Shown: positions 60,244 through 64,000 of the stretch, one piece after another
How the letters are laid out: every line of letters starts with the position of its first letter
Position numbering within the stretch: position 1 is the first letter of the stretch
Assembly: GCF_900111015.1 (NCBI RefSeq)
Contig: NZ_FOFS01000006.1
Span: forward strand, 87,014-151,013
Source of the DNA: Solimonas aquatica
GTDB taxonomy: Bacteria; Pseudomonadota; Gammaproteobacteria; Nevskiales; Nevskiaceae
Reading direction: 5' to 3'
DNA: 64,000 bases
Position numbers and translations under genes: made by a program
Notes under the pieces: generated by a model
Seen by the model: the letters and a program-made list of their open reading frames with translations, nothing else
What the model was told of the DNA's origin: nothing
The model's database searches: none

Positions 60244-60300
60244 GAAAAACGGGCGGGGGCGGCTGGAACGGGCGGCTATTTTCGCACGTTCCGCCGCCGC

Positions 60301-60334
60301 GCTTGCGGCCGCCGTGTGCGCGGCGGCCGCAAGC
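60301..60334 (-). terminator. Hairpin after the M36 metalloprotease gene
   Basis: GCTTGCGGCCGCC and GGCGGCCGCAAGC form a perfect 13-bp stem with an 8-nt loop, 7 bp after the stop. There is no T run, so it may be a weak or Rho-assisted terminator. Confidence 0.6.
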
Positions 60335-60340
60335 GCTACC

Positions 60341-63085
60341 TCAGGGCGTCGGGCAGACGAAGGGCGTGTAGTCCTCCACCACGCCGGTGAAGTCGGTGCT
60401 GTCCCGCGCCGGCGCCACCGCCAGCAGGCCGGCGCCGCGCTTGGCGAAGCCCTCCGAGCAGGACTTGAAGTCCTGGAAGTCGCCGGCCAGCACCGCCGCC
60501 AGCACCGCATCGCGCTGCTCGGTGAAGGTGGCATCGGCGGGCGTCATCTTCAGGCCGGCGATCACATAGTCCTGTATGCGCGACTGCGCCTGCGGCTGGC
60601 TGTAGCGGCCGTCGTTGAGCAGGCCCGCATAGCATTCCCAGAGCTGGTTGGCCCAGATCTCGCCGGCGTTGTGCACCTCGGAATTGTTGAGCCCGCTGCC
60701 ACCGTCCGGCGTGGGCTCGCCCTCGGCGATATGACGGAAGGTGTAGGCGTTCTTGGCAAAGTCCGTGGAATACGGCGCGCGGCGGATGCCGTGATAGAAA
60801 TTGTTCATGACGTAGCCGGCCAGGTCGTAGGCGCCCTGATACTGCTCATTGCCGACGATGAAGTGCTCGTCGGCCCGCACCGAGAGCAGCAGCGCATCGA
60901 AGTCCGCCCAGCCCTCGCTCATCGCGCCAGTCTGCTGGCTGCTGGAATCGGTGAGGCGGTGATGCACGTAGTGGAAGAACTCGTGCGCCACGATCTGGTT
61001 GTCCAGGGTGCCGTCCAGATCCAGGCTGGCGTCGCGATGCAGGGCCAGCTTCACGCTCTGGCCCGCCGCCAGCTGCTGCTTGAGCAGCTCACCGTCGGCG
61101 CGGCGGATCATCACCGTGGGGATGCGGTAGGTCCAGTCGGTGGACAGCGGCAGGTTCAGCGGGATGTCGGCATTGCCCATGGGGATGGGATCGGCATCGC
61201 TGTTGTTGACGATCACCGCCGCCACCGCGCCGGAAATCTGCGCGAAGCGGGCCTTGGTGGTGAACGGGCAGCTGCCCCGGTCGATCAGCGCGATCTTGCC
61301 GCGCAGCGAGAGCTGCGGCAGCGGCGGCAGGCTGGGAATCAGGCCCAGGCCGCTGGGATCGTTCACCACCACCCCGCAACCGTCCGTAGGCGTGCTGTAG
61401 CGGTCATTGGCCAGTACCACGGCGGTGGCCGGGATGTCGTAGCTCGCGGGCGTGAAGCTGCCCACGGTGAAGGTCAGCGGCGCACCCGAAACCGGCGCGG
61501 TCTGGCGCACCGTGCCCACCACCGGCCCATCGAACAGATACTGCTGCATGCGCGGCGGCGAGCCATCGGCCGGTGTGGCCATGTTGGCGTTGTTGCGGCC
61601 CGAGCCGTCCTGGCCCTGTGCGATCAGCGCATCGTTCTCCTCGCCGCCGCGACCGTAGTTGCTGGTCTGGGCATTGCCGGCGGCCTCGTTGAAACCGTGC
61701 CCATACCACCAGTCGTGCAGCCAGTTGTTCACGTAGAACAGATTCACCGCCGCGGCGTAGCGCGCATTCCGGGCCTTGGGATCCTGATCCGGCCCCAGCG
61801 GATAGTCGAAGCTGCCGGCCGCCGACAGCGGCGGATAGATGTCACCGGCCAGGCGCGCGCAGGTGTTGAGGAGGTTGTCCAGCAGCACCAGCCCCGCCAG
61901 GTTGTAGCCGGACAGGTCGAAGCGATCGATGCAGGCACGCACGTTGTTGCCGATGGTGGTGGTGGCATCGTCCGGCAGCCAGGGATCGCCGGTGCCGGCA
62001 TCGCTCAGGGTGCGGCGCTGGGTGCTGGCGCTGCTCACGCGCGGCACCCGCGCATCGGGGCTGGCGCCCGGAAACGGCGTGAAGCCATTGCCCAGCGGTG
62101 AGTCGTAAGGCCGCCAGCCGCCTTCGGCGCCATCGGCGAACACGCCGTAGGTGTAGGCCTTGGCGCGCGCCACCAGACTGCGCCGGTGCAGCACGCTGCC
62201 GTCCACCGCCGAAATCAGCAGGCCATAGGCATTGAAGCGGCCATCGCGCTTGCCGGTGGCGAACAGCTCGGTGTAGTAGGCCGGCTCCAGGCGCTGGCCG
62301 CGCGCGTAATACACCTGCTTGATGCGCGGCTGACGCTCGGCCAGCAGCTCGCCGCCGGGATTGCTGATCGCATACCAGTCATAGCCGCCGCGCGTGGCCG
62401 CGCGCCTGAGCTGCGCGGCATCCATGGCGCCGCCGATGCTGCGCCAGGCGCCGGCGATGGCCTGCGCGGCGCTCAGCACCAGGCCCTGTGCGCCCAGTGC
62501 AGCGGGATCGTAATCGGTGGCGAAATAGCCGGACACCGCAACCGGCTTGCCGCTGCGATCCAGCAGCACATTGAGGCTGCGGCCGAACACCTCGCGTCCC
62601 AGCACCTGCTGGCGGAAGCGCACCACCGCCGGACCGTTGCCGTTGTACTGCGCGTCGACCACCTGCGCCTCGCTGATCATCGCCTCGCTGAGCCTGAGCG
62701 CGGCCGCCTCGCTGCGCAGATGCGCGCGGGCGCGGGCGATGAGCTGTTCACGGGTCTTGAGCGGACCCACGGCCACCGCGCTGGCATCGCGCCGCGCCCA
62801 GAGGAAGGTGGTCTGGCCCAGATGGCGGTCGAACAGCGCCGGTTGCAGGCGCCCGCCCAGGTTCTGCGGCAGCGCCGCGAGCTGGCCGCTGGCGCGCCGC
62901 TCGCGGCGGGCGCGGTCCACACCGGGCAGATCGCCGCTCTCGGCGTCCACCGCCAGCGCGGCATTGGATGCGCGCGTGGCATGCGCAAGGACCTCGGGCG
63001 GCAGCACACATTGCGCCGCCTGCACGGCGGCACTCGCCGTCGCCAGACCCACGGCCATGGCCAGCTGAAACGTCAGGCTTCTCAT
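60341..63085 (-). CDS. Secreted M36 (fungalysin-type) metalloprotease
   Basis: The 914-residue protein has a signal peptide ([18 protein letters not shown]), a long propeptide region with an FTP-like segment, a catalytic domain with [16 protein letters not shown] (HEXXH at 701-705, His701 and His705 binding zinc) and the third ligand in [19 protein letters not shown] (EGWADF). A PA-like segment ([35 protein letters not shown]) is inserted before the zinc site, as in many bacterial M36 enzymes. It should be exported and degrade extracellular protein. The ATG at 63085 begins the signal peptide directly. Confidence 0.9.
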   Translation of the reverse strand: MRSLTFQLAMAVGLATASAAVQAAQCVLPPEVLAHATRASNAALAVDAESGDLPGVDRARRERRASGQLAALPQNLGGRLQPALFDRHLGQTTFLWARRDASAVAVGPLKTREQLIARARAHLRSEAAALRLSEAMISEAQVVDAQYNGNGPAVVRFRQQVLGREVFGRSLNVLLDRSGKPVAVSGYFATDYDPAALGAQGLVLSAAQAIAGAWRSIGGAMDAAQLRRAATRGGYDWYAISNPGGELLAERQPRIKQVYYARGQRLEPAYYTELFATGKRDGRFNAYGLLISAVDGSVLHRRSLVARAKAYTYGVFADGAEGGWRPYDSPLGNGFTPFPGASPDARVPRVSSASTQRRTLSDAGTGDPWLPDDATTTIGNNVRACIDRFDLSGYNLAGLVLLDNLLNTCARLAGDIYPPLSAAGSFDYPLGPDQDPKARNARYAAAVNLFYVNNWLHDWWYGHGFNEAAGNAQTSNYGRGGEENDALIAQGQDGSGRNNANMATPADGSPPRMQQYLFDGPVVGTVRQTAPVSGAPLTFTVGSFTPASYDIPATAVVLANDRYSTPTDGCGVVVNDPSGLGLIPSLPPLPQLSLRGKIALIDRGSCPFTTKARFAQISGAVAAVIVNNSDADPIPMGNADIPLNLPLSTDWTYRIPTVMIRRADGELLKQQLAAGQSVKLALHRDASLDLDGTLDNQIVAHEFFHYVHHRLTDSSSQQTGAMSEGWADFDALLLSVRADEHFIVGNEQYQGAYDLAGYVMNNFYHGIRRAPYSTDFAKNAYTFRHIAEGEPTPDGGSGLNNSEVHNAGEIWANQLWECYAGLLNDGRYSQPQAQSRIQDYVIAGLKMTPADATFTEQRDAVLAAVLAGDFQDFKSCSEGFAKRGAGLLAVAPARDSTDFTGVVEDYTPFVCPTP

Positions 63086-63186
63086 GATCTCCCCCTTGCG
63101 ATTGGCGGCGTCCCCACGCCTGCGCGCCCCACTCTAGGAGGCACCCGCGGTACCGGCAATGAGGAAGATTCCGGGGTTTGTGCGCC

Positions 63187-63954
63187 TTATCGCAGTTCCG
63201 ACCAGTCCAGTCCCTGCTCCTGATGCGCGCAGCGCAGGCTCGGCAGGGCCGCGCCGTCGAGGGCCGCGTGCACCGCCGCCAACGCCAGTTCCGGGCGGTT
63301 GTTGGATTCGGACAGATGGGTCAGCACCAGATGCTGCAGGCGCTGCCACTCATACGCCTGCAGCAGACCGGCGGCCTGATCGTTGGAGAGGTGGCCGCGA
63401 TCACTGCCGACGCGGCGCTTGAGGCTTTCCGGATACGGTCCATCCCGCAGCATGCGCAGATCGTGATTGCATTCCAGCAGCAGGCCATCGCAGCCGGCGA
63501 GCACTGCGCGCATATGCGCCGAGATGTGCCCGGCGTCGGAGAGCACACCCAGACGCAGCCGGCCGTCACCGATCACGTACTGACAGGGCTCCTGGGCGTC
63601 GTGCGGCACTGGATAAGGCTCGATGGCCAGACTGCCGATGGCAAAGCGCTGATGCGGATTGAAGCGGATCAGATGCGGCACTTCCGGATCCTGCCAGGCG
63701 CGACGCGTGCCATAGGTCATCCACACCGGAATGCGATGGCGCCGCGCCAGACGGCCGACGCCGCCCAGATGATCACCATGCTCGTGCGTAACCAGAATCG
63801 CCGTCAGCGAGGCCGGCTCCACGCCCAGGCGCAACAGGCGGGCCTCGGTCTCGCGCAGATTGAAGCCGCAGTCGATGAGAATGCGCGTGCCGCCGTGCTC
63901 GATGAGGGTGGCGTTGCCTTTGCTTCCTGAACCGAGCATCGCGAAACGCATCAT
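63187..63954 (-). CDS. Metallo-beta-lactamase-fold hydrolase, YycJ/WalJ-like
   Basis: The 255-residue protein begins MMRFAMLGSGSKGNATLIEHGGTRILIDCGFNLRE, the YycJ N-terminus, and has the metal-binding motif VTHEHGDHLGG (HxHxDH) and further ligands in LSDAGHISAHM and LECNHD, with LTHLSESNN at the end. YycJ/WalJ enzymes are MBL-fold exonucleases or hydrolases with a role in DNA damage or cell-wall signalling. The start is the first of two adjacent ATGs; the gene is cut off from anything upstream by the window edge at 64000. Confidence 0.88.
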   Translation of the reverse strand: MMRFAMLGSGSKGNATLIEHGGTRILIDCGFNLRETEARLLRLGVEPASLTAILVTHEHGDHLGGVGRLARRHRIPVWMTYGTRRAWQDPEVPHLIRFNPHQRFAIGSLAIEPYPVPHDAQEPCQYVIGDGRLRLGVLSDAGHISAHMRAVLAGCDGLLLECNHDLRMLRDGPYPESLKRRVGSDRGHLSNDQAAGLLQAYEWQRLQHLVLTHLSESNNRPELALAAVHAALDGAALPSLRCAHQEQGLDWSELR

Positions 63955-64000
63955 GAGCTGCTGCCATCCATGGCGCGACGGTCATTCTTGATTGAACCCC

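Overview
This window comes from a high-GC Gram-negative bacterium. The Mla lipid-transport operon with MlaA, type IV pilus genes, TonB-dependent receptors, RlmJ and a large single-chain PurL point to a gammaproteobacterium. The AlkB/XylM-type hydroxylase with an AlkS-like regulator and the DcaP-type porin fit an oil- or lipid-degrading group such as Nevskiales/Solimonadaceae; that placement is inference, since no rRNA is present. No tRNA, rRNA or CRISPR array was found.

Layout. 1-1.5 kb: end of a pilus operon (PilY1 C-terminus, PilE-like pilin). 1.56-2.87 kb: a decayed Mu-like prophage fragment sitting inside a REP-type hairpin and flanked by a 10-bp direct repeat. 2.9-8.7 kb (minus strand): a molybdopterin oxidoreductase and a likely rlmJ-Nudix-ArnT-like-PAP2 operon. 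8.9-14.8 kb: a DcaP-like porin divergent from a sodium-solute-symporter/histidine kinase fusion and an NtrC-type regulator. 14.9-20 kb: an alkane/alkyl hydroxylase locus made of a 2Fe-2S flavoreductase, an AlkS-like regulator and the AlkB-family hydroxylase. 20-27.8 kb: aldo/keto reductase, secreted esterase, MHS transporter, acetyl-CoA synthetase, then a relic of a second acs 3' end. 27.8-34 kb: MoxR ATPase, SNF2 helicase, LemA and two TPM-domain proteins. 34-38.4 kb: DUF779 protein and aldehyde dehydrogenase divergent from an AcoR-like sigma-54 activator. 38.4-40.6 kb: two lipoproteins and a less GC-rich patch. 40.7-51.7 kb (all minus strand): two TonB-dependent receptors, an exported amine oxidase-cytochrome c-RidA cassette, a formyltransferase and a FecR/FecI pair. 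51.8-56.4 kb: lipB and mlaFEDCB-mlaA. 56.4-64 kb: purL, an M36 metalloprotease and a metallo-beta-lactamase-fold hydrolase.

How the genes fit together. Much of the window reads as carbon acquisition: hydroxylation of hydrocarbons, aldehyde oxidation, carboxylate import and activation by Acs. Two sigma-54 circuits can be read from the DNA. In the first, the same 19-bp palindrome (CTGTTACGCWARGTAACAG) occurs upstream of -24/-12 promoters in front of the porin and of the MHS transporter, so the NtrC-type partner of the symporter-kinase probably controls both, and perhaps acs. In the second, two TGTCG-N7-CGACA palindromes 31 bp apart lie between the AcoR-like activator and a near-consensus sigma-54 promoter for the aldehyde dehydrogenase. 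The least described system is the 40.7-51.7 kb block, where a predicted Tat-exported amine oxidase, a c-type cytochrome and a lipoprotein RidA form a possible periplasmic amine dehydrogenase/imine deaminase unit beside outer-membrane receptors and surface-signalling genes.
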